From Rusavskia elegans (taxonomy: Eukaryota > Ascomycota > Lecanoromycetes > Teloschistales > Teloschistaceae), in the NCBI GenBank assembly GCA_011316305.1, contig SAUG01000144.1, forward strand, positions 1 through 64,000: 64,000 nt of DNA, in the 5' to 3' direction. Within the stretch, counting starts at the first letter, position 1. Each line of letters starts with the position of its first letter. Below the pieces are notes generated by a model. It did no database searches and was not told the DNA's origin. It saw only the letters and a program-made list of their open reading frames with translations. The position numbers and the translations under genes are program-made. Positions 24,643-35,425 of this stretch are shown here, piece after piece.

Positions 24643-25124
24643 TATACTGGCCGTCGGATCGAATTTTAAATTCGAATTAGAAAAATCGATTCGATCCGAA
24701 TCGGTTCCGACTTTTTTTAAATATTAAACCGACAGGTTTTCGATTTTTAATTTATAATCCGATCCGATTCGATTCGAAACTACTAAAATATTCAGATTTA
24801 ATATAAAAATATAACTCTAGTATAGAAGTTATACCTATTTATTTAAAAAAAAACTTCTGTTAATTAATTTTATTTACTAGATAGAATTTAATAAAACAAG
24901 ATATATTATCTATATTAATTACATTTATATATAATTAATAAATTAAATAATTATTATAATATTATTTTATATATAGAAAGTTTCCCGAAATCGATTAAAT
25001 TATAATTAAATCGAATTAGATTATCTCTATTATTTAAAACTCAAATCGGATTAAATTGATTTATTAAAATTCGATATAGATTTTCGTAATATTAACGGAA
25101 ATTTATACCGAAGTAATCAATCTA
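24643..25124. mobile_element. hAT-like non-autonomous element
   Basis: It starts TATACTGGCCGTCGGATCG and ends GAAGTAATCAATCTA, matching the two family ends. The 8-bp flanks do not match cleanly, so the call rests on the termini and length (about 480 bp). Confidence 0.55.
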
Positions 25125-25528
25125 TATAAACGCGTAAAAGTTTGGCTAATAAAATATATATATATATATAATTTTTCGAATATAATTTTATACGGTAGTT
25201 TTTTATAAGAAATATAGAAGATATATTATAGATAATATATTAGCTGTAGAAATAGTAGAAAAAAATTTCAAAGAAAAAGAAATTCTTTTATAAAATTTTT
25301 ATTCGTAGCTATAATTCAATTACTATATATATAAACGTTCGATTATTATAGTTTTTAAAATTAATTAATATTATTATATATATTATATTAATTAATCCGA
25401 AAATAGATAAATTAATAGATTTGTTTTATATACGTTAAACGCCGTTTTCGTCGCTTTTTAACCGTTATTTAAATTGCTAATTAGCCGCGTTCTATATATT
25501 TAGTATATTTAGTACGAATAGAGGTAAT

Positions 25529-26440
25529 TAAACCGGTTATCGGATCGGATTTCGAATCCGAATTAGAAAAATCGATCCGATTTAAATCGATTTCGATTTT
25601 TTAAATATTAAACCGATAGATTTTTAGTTTCTAATTTATAATCCCACTCGATCCGATTCGAAACTATTAAAATATTAAATTTTAGTCTAAAAATATAACT
25701 CTAGTATAAAATATATATCTATTTATTTTGGAAGATTTTAGTTAATTTACTACGCTAGCTAAATAGATTTTAGTTAGATTAAATATATAATCTAAATATA
25801 TTACTTTTATATATAATTAACAAATAAATAAATTATTATATTATTTTATTTTTATGACCTGGATAGCGCAATAGTAACGCTGCGTAACCTGGAAGTCCGG
25901 CGGATCTAGCGCTCTTTAGAATTAATAGAGTTAATCCGACAGGTCGGGGGTTTAAATCCCTCGAAGGCTAATCTAATATTTAAGTTTTTTCTATCGATTC
26001 TAGTCGATTTTATAGAGTTTTAAAAATATAGAAAAACTAGATAGTAGATCGTCTCGGTCTAGCCCGATCGATCGAAGGAAATTAAATTAATTAAAATTAA
26101 ATAGATTACGATTTCCTTTTAGGTTTTAGTTTAAATCTAGTTCCTTCGGGAGTTTTTAATTCGAGTTTTCGGTAAAATACTTGAATATTAAATAATTACG
26201 TAATCTAATCGAAATAGCGCTTCTAATATTAAATTCGTAAAAAATTAAAATCAAAAATCCGAATAATTAATCGTATATTATTTCATTTTTAGAAAGTTTA
26301 GTAGATCGAATCGGATTATAATTAAATTAAATCGGATTATCTAAATCGCGAAAAATTTAAATTAAATTAAATTAATTTATTAAAATTCGATATAGTTTTT
26401 CGTAGTACCGACGGAAACTCGTATTGAAATAGCTAGTCTA
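25529..26440. mobile_element. hAT-like element interrupted by a SINE-like element
   Basis: It starts TAAACCGGTTATCGGATCGG, a mutated family end, and ends GAAATAGCTAGTCTA. The SINE-like copy at about 25854-26270 lies within it. The flanking 8-mers match poorly, so the boundaries are less certain than for other copies. Confidence 0.55.
25854..26270 (+). mobile_element. tRNA-headed SINE-like element, copy 2
   Basis: The head GACCTGGATAGCGCAATAGT with an A-box-like TAGCGCAATAGT is followed by a B-box remnant GGGTTTAAATCCC at 25948-25960, where the central CG has become TA-like. The body and tail (CCGAATAATTAATCG) match copy 1 in reverse orientation. Confidence 0.65.
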
Positions 26441-27230
26441 GAACCAATACGAATACGATAACGGTAAAAAATTACGAAATATTAAATTTTTAAATAAAGT
26501 TCAAAGTTTTCGATCTAGTTGTTGATTTCGAATAATTTCTAAAATTATAACGAATTACGCTAGCGTTTTATAAATAAATCCAATGTCTTTTTTTTCAAAA
26601 ATATATTAATATAATTTCAAAAAATACTATATATAGATTTAGCGTATCTAAAAGAATTTAAATAGCTTTTATTTTAAATTTTCGAAAGTTTTCGATAATT
26701 TTCGTATCAAATAGTTACTATTTACTAGCTATCTATTATATCTATCGGTAAAAATCAAAACAAATCGTAGTTCATTCGACGATAGATAGATAAAATTTTG
26801 AATATATACGATATCTACTATATATATTAAAAACGGCTCTATTAATAAATATCGATATTAAAAGAAAAAAATCTTTATTATATCAATTAAATTAAATTTT
26901 AATAATTGAAAACGTATATAGTATTTTATATAATATACGTAAAAGAAATATTTTACAAGTTATTATATTCTTTTCAATCGATACAAGTAATCTATACTAT
27001 ATTAGATAATGGTTTCTTTTTAATGATCTCTATGGTATTATTTACCTTATTATCTCTAGTAGTGTTTTTTGGTGATAGTATGGTGCCTCCCGATTACAGT
27101 CCCAATTTGAATCAAAGTCTTCGCATTATCTTCTCTTTCTCCTCACTGAAAAGTTCCTTATCAATTTTCTCTTGGTTTTCATCTCTCCCCGTCTCTTACT
27201 CCCTACCTCCATACACATTTCCTCAGCACG

Positions 27231-30200
27231 ATGGATCTACCAAATGATCCAAGTCATCTCAGCACAAGAGCCGCTTCTCTAGTCCGTGACCTGGCGACGT
27301 CCTGCAAAAATGAATATGGCATCAGTAACGCTAGTCCAGCAATCTACGATACCGCTTGGGTTTCAATGGTCCCAAAATCAGTCAATGGCGAAAAGTCGTG
27401 GGCTTTCCCAGAGTGTTTCCAATACGTTCTCAGTCACCAGTTGCAGAGTGGTGCCTGGGAATCGTATGCGTCAGAGATCGACGGAATTCTGAACACCATG
27501 GCAGCTCTACTCGCGCTGCAAAAACACGCCGCAGAAAGCCAAGACCAGGGACTGTCCCTTCCTGGTGATATCGAAGGGCGTATATCACGGGCAACGAAGT
27601 CGCTTGGAGTAATGTTGCAGCGCTGGAAGGTCTCCGAGACTGATCATATCGGATTTGAAATGCTGGTACCGGCGCATTTAGACATGTTGGAACAACATGG
27701 CATCCGGTTCGATTTCCCTGGACGTCAATATCTGATGAAAATTCACATGCAGAAGCTTTCTAAACTTGATCCGCGCTCCCTATCTGGGAAAAAGGGAAGC
27801 ACCTTGTTGCATTCACTAGAGGCATTTATTGGGAAGATCGATTTTGACAGCATCCGTCACCATACTGTACTTGGTAGCATGATGGCATCTCCTTCTTCAA
27901 CCGCGGCCTACATGATCCAAGCTTCTACCTGGGATGATGAGTCAGAAGCGTACCTACGATGGGTGATATCTGCGGGAGCAGGTAAAAGTAGTGGCGGCGT
28001 TCCGGGAATAGCTCCGACTACTGTTTTCGATCTCAGCTGGGTAATACTACAACACTATCATATGTTGAACGAAAATAACACTGGTTATAGGGAACGTCGA
28101 ACCTTTTTGAAGGCAGCTTTTCCTCCGAAAATCTACAACATGAGTACCTTGACACAATAGGCGGTGAATTAGAGCGCTTCCTTCAGATCCAAGACGGTGT
28201 TGTTGGCTTTTGTAAGTAATCAATTTTGCTCTCGCACGATTATCACTGATAACAAATGTTGAAGCACCAAAATTCATCGCTGATGGTGACGACACGGGCA
28301 AGACTATATCAGCTCTTAGCCTGCTAGGGAGGCCTACATCCCTGGACCGACTTGTAGCACAGTTCGAAGGTAAAGCTTACTTTCATACATACGCAGGGGA
28401 ACGGAACCCTAGCTTCAGCACGAACTGTCACGTTTTGAAAGCGCTCCTATGTGGAACAGATCGAGTGAAATACACATCTCAGATCTTCAAGGCTGCTAGT
28501 TTCCTTTGCGACTCCTGGTGGAATGGTATGGCTGATGATAAATGGGTAAGTAGTTGATGACCATGGGTGGCTTTTGCCGTTGCTAAAGGATTTAGAATTT
28601 AACTCCGCAGTATCCAATGATGGCAATGTCTCAGGCTCTGATAGAGCTTCTGGATTGTTGGGAAAAGGGATTCTTGCCCAGCCTGCCCGACACCATTCTA
28701 CGTGATAGAGTACCTGTGGTCCTTATCGGAGTCTTAATCCAGACTCTGGAAAATCAAAACTCTGATGGATCTTGGGGGTCTGTGGCATCAGGCGAACAAA
28801 CTGCTTATGCGGTTATGACCCTTGCCTCCATCTCTTCCCTTTCATGGTTCAAACAGTTCCAGCATCAGCTCAAGGCCGCTATAGACAAAGGTCGTGACTT
28901 CATCAGACAGGTGGATGTCGGATCATCAAAGCCCGAATACTTATGGATTGGAAAAGTTACGTATGGCATGACCTTCGTGTCACAGTCATATATTCTAGCA
29001 GCATTGAGTGTGACATGGCCGACCCGTCAACTGGGGCCGAGAGTTGATGATCTGGTTGACGTTCCGGTAGAGAGAACAAATGAGTTCACCAACTTCTACG
29101 GCAAACTGCCACTTTTCTCTTCGACCCCTTCTTGGATGATTCAGGCTTCGGTCGTTGAAGGATACTTCTTCTTGCCTTATTTGAAGAGGATTCGACTCGA
29201 CGTTTTCCCTCGGCGAGGCGTGAAAGAAGACAAGTACTTCGAGTTTATACCGTCTTCCTGGACTTCGCCAAGCCGTCTTAACGGCGCCTCCTGCAGTCCG
29301 CAAAATCTTCTAGATCTAATGATCTACTCATTTCTCACTTACCAGGTCGATGAATATATGGAGGCGGTCGTTGGAAAGTATTTCATAGATAGCATTGACG
29401 ATGTTAGGCGAGCCGTGGACCTTGCTTTGGCCAAATCGCAGAACGATTGCAATGGAGCTACTGGTAGCTCTGAAGAAACCCAGGAATCAAAGGAATCCCA
29501 GGAAACCCAGGAATCACATGAATGGACTGGCGTATCAACAAAGAGCGGCGATTCGAAAGATGCTGCCGACCTAGTCAGCCGTGGCGAAACTCCTATCACT
29601 CTCCTAGAGGTCCAGACGACCCTAGGCCATTTCATCAGTCGCATAATGCAGAATGATGGGGTGAAGAAGGCCAGTGGATACGACCAAGAGAATCTTAGAG
29701 GTGAATTGAGGGCCTTTCTCTTTGCGCACCTCGTGTCTGTTGAGGAAAATGCTCGCCTATCAAAGCAAGATCCTTCTCGTACTAATATAACCCCATTCCA
29801 AAGTCCATCTGGGACTTTTTTCGAATGGGTTCGCAGTACGGGTGCAAGTCATGTGGCTTGCAAACCCTCTTTTGTGTTTCTAAGCTGCCTTGTTGCTCAA
29901 CCAAGTCTTGAGTGCTTCCCGGGTGCGGAGGAAAAATACTTCGCAAGAGATCTGAACCTTCATCTTGCGACCATGTCTCGTATGTATAACGATTATGGCA
30001 GCTTGGCTCGCGATCGGCTCGAGGCGAACCTCAACAGCGTCAACTTCCCCGAGTTTTGCGAAGGAAACGAGGACTGCCGCGCTAATGATGATAAGAAGGC
30101 TCACAGCCAAGACGCGTTCGAGCTGGAGCTCAAGTCTAAGCTCCTCAGACTAGCAGAATACGAGCGAGACTGTTTCAAGAAAGCTTTGAATCACTTGGGT

Positions 30201-30317
30201 GAAATGCTGGAGAAGCGCGTTACGAAAGCGCTAACTTCGTTTAGCAACACAGCAGAGCTTTACGGGCAACTGTACGTTGTGAGGGACATATCATCTCGAA
30301 TGCAACAGAATGATTGA
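27231..30317 (+). CDS. Bifunctional diterpene cyclase (CPS/KS type)
   Basis: Exons 27231-28040, 28091-28211, 28265-28545 and 28596-30317 join in phase to 977 aa, the size of fungal ent-kaurene, aphidicolanol or phyllocladanol-type synthases. The N-terminal class II domain carries the DxDD acid motif as DGDD (317-320) in FIADGDDTGKT, which appears only after splicing. This half should protonate GGPP and make a copalyl-type diphosphate. The C-terminal class I half has the metal-binding motif DEYME (656-660) and NDYGSLARD (from about 869), so it should ionise that intermediate and cyclise it further. A QW-like NSDGSWGS block is near 458-466. Residues about 691-723 are an acidic Gln/Glu/Ser run (ETQESKESQETQESHE), an insertion after DEYME. 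No plastid-type leader is present. Introns are 50, 53 and 50 nt. The gene stands alone between two repeat blocks yet has no stop or frameshift. Confidence 0.94.
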
Positions 30318-31060
30318 GGAAGAATACAAAAGTTGGAAGGAGAGGCGCTGAACAGACAAGAACATTGGAATATGCGAGACTGTGTTTCCAGTCATCTTTT
30401 TTCATACGGCAAATTACAAAGACGCCATCCCAAAGTTGAGTTCTCTTATGAATGCCATGCGCAACAATTATAGAAGTGTGATCCACACATCCAAGTCGCA
30501 GCAGCGCGTCATAGTGAAAGTGTCCAACAAAGCCGAAGCCACATCTGACGGCAAAAGAAAATGATGGCTGGATAGGGGGCAGCCAACAGCAGGCCTACAT
30601 TCCGCCAGAGCCACTGTCATAGTCTAGCGATGATTATAGTTTACCAAGCCGCGCAAGTAGAGCCTTCCCAAATTTTAATTGAGATTCATAGGTGTACCAC
30701 GGACAGGGAAAGGACTCCCGGCCATGAGATCTTTCACCGTCCCGTTTGATAGTGTCTCGCCATCAGGAAGCTGGAGAACTGAATCGTTAAGTGATATAGC
30801 CCTCTTTTCCACTGCAAGGACATCCGGTTGAGTGTACTCCACAGATCCGCTATCTAAGTAGTTGCGACTCGTAATATAAACACTGAAGTTTAGTACCTGG
30901 TAATAGGACAGCGATTGCCCTGCTGCTGGATTAATACCTGTCATGAAATATCCCAGTCTTGCCATTTTTTGCATTTTGCCATACGGTTCCAAAAAGAAAG
31001 TGTGCCTTAGTGGCCAAATGGGTTGCGATGCCATGAAATTGGCAGTTTATGGCGAGGATA
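30318..31060. other. 3' flank of the cyclase with an unassigned minus-strand open frame
   Basis: The stretch contains the cyclase 3' UTR. On the minus strand an open frame at 31034-30675 (119 codons) has gene-like composition, including TQPDVLAVEKRAISLNDSVL and ending GSPFPVRGTPMNLN, but I do not recognise it. A possible GT-AG intron lies inside it. It adjoins the chromovirus relic, so it may be retrotransposon tail, or the last exon of a lost gene. Confidence 0.35.
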
Positions 31061-31333
31061 CACGGTTTCAGGCCATCGTTGGGCGACGTGTTCGGGCTCG
31101 AGGCTTGCGAGGCTTGTGGGGGTAACGGGCATCTAAGCGCCTGCACTGGTGACGTTCTGTGAAGGGGTTAGCTGTGGTGCATCATAACCCTTCCGTTTGA
31201 CCCAATAGTGGAGTTGATTGTATTGCAATACGGAATCAAGGATGTGCTCCAGCTCATGTTCTTCCTTGCCGTCGACTTCCACGGGCGGTGGAGGCGGAAT
31301 AGGGTCATGATCCGTGCACTCCATAGAGATCAC
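31061..31333 (-). pseudogene. Chromovirus (Ty3/gypsy) integrase C-terminus with chromodomain, relic
   Basis: The translation EVDGKEEHELEHILDSVL then LHYWVKRKGYD and LTPSQNV is a chromodomain of the kind found at the end of chromoviral integrases. Just past its stop, the basic tail RYPHKPRKPRARTRRPT continues in another frame, so the copy is frameshifted. Nothing of reverse transcriptase or RNase H precedes it; upstream is AT-rich debris. It lies 0.7 kb beyond the cyclase stop codon. Confidence 0.72.
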
Positions 31334-31868
31334 TAAAACACTCCATGGTTAAACTTTACCATATAAGGTATAGCGCACCCGAGTTTACCAATCAGATAAT
31401 TACAATCTAAAGGGTCTACCCTATTAAATAACTTTATCGAGATTCTAAATCTTTAACCAGATTTATAACGTTTATACTATATATTTAATATTTAAAGTTT
31501 AGTACTAAAGCTTTTATATCCTTTAGCTATATATCTATACTATTAAATTTAAGAATATCTAGTATATACGGCTAGAATTAGATACGGAGTATCTTCTAAG
31601 CCTCGTTTACCTCGATCGTAGAGAATATCTTACTATATAAAGCTGCTGGAGATACTTTAAAGTAGAGCTAGCTCTATTTTCCTTCTATTTCTTTAATATT
31701 CTCCGTCGGTTTAAATTCGGCAGTCCAGCTCTATAAGGTTAGACTATCCGATACAGCTAATTATCGAGGTAGCGGAATAGTAATTAAATACGCCGATTAG
31801 TTAAATCTTGTTTAATAAACGTAGAGCTTTATAGTGATCTCTATGGAGTATTTTAGTGATCTCTATAT

Positions 31869-32369
31869 ATCAGCGAATCCTAAAATGGATTTTCAGATTA
31901 GACCGGCTGACAGCAATTTCAATCCAAATAATCCAAAAATCCAAATAATCTAAAAAGTGGATTTTCGATAGATCGGAGCTCTAATAGTATCTATAGTACG
32001 AATATCTATTTAGTAAATAGTCTAAAAAAGAATCTATATATAAGCTAAAAATAAACCTATATAACTTTACTTAAAAATAAAATTTAGCGGCCGCCGCTAA
32101 AAGTAGGAATAATAGAAGTCGAATATCTATTTAATAAACTATTTTAGACCTAATCTAGTTAGATTCTAGTAAAAAAATCTATTATTTTCGATCTAGACGA
32201 AGCTAGTCTAGTATTATATATAGGCGTATATAGGCCTACTAACTACTAATAAAGACTTAAACGAATTTAAAATCGAATCTCTAAATCTTTTTAGCCGTCT
32301 TAGCCGCGTAGCTACGCAGCTTCGGGTATACTCGAGACCGGCTTCAAGCCGGTTTTGAAAAATGCTGAT
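31869..32369 (-). mobile_element. Palindromic element (family P), copy 2
   Basis: Reverse orientation of copy 1, from ATCAGCGAATCC to AATGCTGAT. It retains GCGGCCGCCGCTAAAAG and the GAAGCTGCGTAGCTACGC palindrome in mutated form. Flanks are compatible with a 2-bp TA duplication. Confidence 0.7.
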
Positions 32370-32815
32370 ATAGAGTGCTTTAATGATACTGTAGAGTGCA
32401 CGGATTATAACCCGCGGAATAATCTGCCCGGCGTAACAATCTTTCGCAACAACTATAGTTTCGCAACAATTTAAAACCTTTGCAGAAATATATATCTTAA
32501 AGGTAACCGTATATTCTATAACAATCTATCTATTGTAAATCTATATTAAATATTTCGAAAACGATTAGATTTTAGAAATTCGTTATAGATATTCCGAAAA
32601 TAACGAACTAGAAAAAATTAAATAATTAATTTTTAGTTATATAGAATTTCGAATTAGATTTAATTCGTTCTATCTAGCTATTTTTAACGAATTATCGGTT
32701 AATTTTTCGTTAATATTCGTTTAATATTCGTCTAATATTCAAGTAACTACGAGTTATTTTTTTGATTTTAAATATTATTAGAAAGTAAAATAAACGAAAT
32801 CTATAGATTACGTAT

Positions 32816-33336
32816 AGATTGATTGTCGAATCGAATTTCGAATTCGGGTTAAAAGAACCGATTCGACCCGAATTAATTCTAACTTTTTTAAATACCGAAC
32901 CGAGTCGGTTCCGGGTTAAATCTAGAAATCTAGATTTAACCCGCTAAAACCGCTAAAATTACTAAAATCTAATATAAAATTTGAATTCTAGTATAAAAGT
33001 TATATTAATTAATTTAAAATAAATCTAAATAATTTACTAAAATAGCTATTAGATTTCTAGTTAGATAAAATATATTATCTAAATATATTATTTTTATAAA
33101 AAAAGAAATTTTATTAATAAATTTATAAAAAATTGATAATATTTTACTATATATAAAAAGGTTAATAGATAAAATCGGATTTTTATTAGTTTTTATTTTA
33201 TAATCCGATTTTACTTTTAATTTCAATTTTAAAAACCGATCTATATCGTTTAGTAAATCGAATTAAACTAATTTACTAAAATTCGGATCGAATTTTCGAA
33301 ATATCGATAGAAATCCGACCCGAAGTAGCTAGTCTA
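32816..33336. mobile_element. hAT-like non-autonomous element
   Basis: 521 bp, starting TAGATTGATTGTCGAATCG and ending GAAGTAGCTAGTCTA. Flanks are ATTACGTA and ATTATATA, an 8-bp duplication differing by one C-to-T and one G-to-A change. Confidence 0.72.
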
Positions 33337-33884
33337 ATTATATAATCTTTTAATTTGATCCGTTAATTTTAAAACTCTAGCTATTTTATAAAAACGGTAA
33401 TAATCGAATAATAATTTCGAAAAAAGAGATTTTTACGGAATTCGAACTCTGAATAATTTAGTAACCGAGATTTTACTTAGACGAAATTTAAAAAAATAAC
33501 GTAATATAGAATTGAATAATCTATTTAATTTATATCTATATTACCAATAGTAAATAATAGAAAAACTCGTTTGTATAAATTGGATATTTTAGTAATAAAT
33601 AAAACTTTTAGCTAATTATTTATTAATTTACAATTTATTTTTATTTAATAGATAATTCTATAAAGTTTATTAGTAATTTTAATTAAAAACGATTTTTATT
33701 TAATTTTATATTATTTTTAATTCGATATTCTACGAGAACAAATATTAAATATATATTAATTATTAATTGATATTAAACAATATATAATATAAAGATAATA
33801 GTTAATAGATATTTAATTTACTATTATTATATTAATAGATTCTGAAATCGATTTTTTGATTTATAAACTAAAAATTCGAATAGA

Positions 33885-34050
33885 TGAAATAATTTAAACA
33901 ATCTAAACAATTCAAATAATCCAAATAATTTAAATAATCTAAATAATTCAAATAATCCAAATAATCCAAATAATCCAAATAATCCAAATAATCTAAATAA
34001 TCTAATTAATTCAAATAATCTAAAAATCTAAAAATCTAAAAAATAGATTT
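33885..34050. repeat. 9-bp minisatellite (CAAATAATC-type units)
   Basis: About fifteen head-to-tail units of CAAATAATC/TAAATAATC. The unit equals the GGATTATTTGG repeats at one end of family P elements, read on the other strand, so this is probably a family P fragment whose internal repeat expanded. Confidence 0.7.
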
Positions 34051-34239
34051 TTAATAGATAAAAATTTTAATAGTATAAATAGTATAAATATTTATTTTAA
34101 AAATAAAATATATATATAATATAAAACCATAATAGCGTAGTAGTAGAAATTGCGTAATTTGACGGCCTAACGAATCTAACGTTCTATTTCGGAGTTAGCG
34201 GAGTTAATCCGGCGGGTCGGAGATTCGAATCCCCCGAAA

Positions 34240-34380
34240 TAGACTGGCCGTTTTGTCGGATTTCGAACCCGAGTTCGTATCTCGAGTTCGACTTTCTAAC
34301 CGTATTAGAAAGGAGATTAACTTAAACTGGTAATTTATCGCGAAGTCGGATCGCCACTTTGGTTCGAAATAGCCAGTCTA
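34240..34380. mobile_element. Short hAT-like element (141 bp)
   Basis: It starts TAGACTGGCCGTTTTGTCGG and ends GAAATAGCCAGTCTA. Flanks are CCCCGAAA and TCCCGAAA (8 bp, one C/T change), and the interruption of the SINE-like element is exact. A 160-bp relative lies at 36004-36163. Confidence 0.82.
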
Positions 34381-34404
34381 TCCCGAAAGTTAATCTAATA
34401 TTTA

Positions 34405-35041
34405 CATCAGCGGATTCTAAAATAGATTTTCAAATTAGATCGGCTGACAGCTATCTCAATCCAAATAATCTAAATAATCCAAATAATCTAAATAATCTAA
34501 AAAATCCAAAAATCTAAAAAGTAAATTTTCGATAGATTGGAGCTCTAATAGTATCTATAGTACGAATATCTACTTAGTAAACAGCCTAAAATAGGATCTA
34601 TATATAAGCTAAAAATAAGCCTATATAATCTAATTCGAAAATAAGGTTTAGCGGCCGCCGCTAAAAGCGGGAATAACGGAAGTCGAATATCTATTTAATA
34701 AACCACGCTAGACCTAATCTAGTTAGATTCTAGTAAAGAAATCTAATATTTTCGATCTAGATAAATCGAGCCTAGCGTTATATATAGGCGTATATAGGCC
34801 TACTAATTACTAATAAGAACTTAAACGAGTTTAAAATCGAATCTTTAAATCTTTTTAGCTGTTTTAGCCGCTCAGCCGTCTTAGCCGTCTTAGCCGTTTT
34901 AGCCGCGCAACTACGTAGCTTCGGGTATACCCGAGACCGGCTAATAAGCCGCTTATAAGCCGCTTTTAGCTATACCGGCTAAGAACTGGCTAAGACGGTT
35001 AAGACGGCTGAAACCGGCTTCAAGCCGGTTTTGGAAAATGC
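34405..35041 (-). mobile_element. Palindromic element (family P), copy 3
   Basis: It runs from ATCAGCGGATTC to AATGCTGATG, inserted in the SINE-like element and bordered by TA on both sides. The GCGGCCGCCGCTAAAAGCGG block and the AGCCGTCTTAGCCG run are well preserved. Confidence 0.75.
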
Positions 35042-35425
35042 TGATGTAAATTTTTTCTAATTGATTAGATCGATTTTTATATAGAGTTTTTATATAGAAA
35101 ATTTATATAATAGATCGTCTCGATCTAGCCGATTCGATCGAAGTAAATTAAATTAATTAATAAAGTTAAATAGATTACGGTTTTTCTTTGAATTTTAGTT
35201 TAAATTTAGCTTCTTCGAAAATTTTTAATTCGAGTTTTCGATAAAATATTTGAATATTAAATAATTACGTAATTTATTCGAGTTAGAATCTTTAACGTTA
35301 AAATCGTAAAAAATCAAAATCAAAATTCGAATAATTAATCGTATATATATATAATATAACCTCTTTGGAAAATTTCTATCGAAAATTATATTAAATATAT
35401 ATATATATCTATATTTATTTTATTA

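Larger units (their letters stand above)
14741..27000. repeat. 12-kb AT-rich, RIP-degraded repeat block
   Basis: The block is extremely AT-rich with TA-rich runs, scarce CA/TG and many retained CG dinucleotides, the expected outcome of RIP acting on CpA. I found no credible gene: the few open frames are short, lack motifs, and arise from low complexity. It is built from nested repeats, several of which are resolved in separate entries. A (TA)n run lies near 16727-16752. The edges are sharp on both sides and meet functional-looking genes. Confidence 0.85.
34123..35340 (+). mobile_element. tRNA-headed SINE-like element, copy 3, split by two insertions
   Basis: The head (ATAGCGTAGTAGTAG and GAGATTCGAATCCC, the B box at about 34220-34233) occupies 34123-34239, a short middle piece 34381-34404, and the tail 35042-35340. 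The gaps are a 141-bp hAT-like element and a family P element. Joining the three pieces restores the order seen in copies 1 and 2. Confidence 0.68.

Noticed and set aside
26906..27247. Open frame overlapping the cyclase start
   Set aside because: It begins in AT-rich repeat DNA and ends just inside the cyclase in a different phase. It is hydrophobic by composition and lacks family features.
33885..34050. Possible CRISPR-like array of short repeats
   Set aside because: The units are 9 bp, contiguous and without spacers, in a eukaryotic genome. It is a minisatellite.
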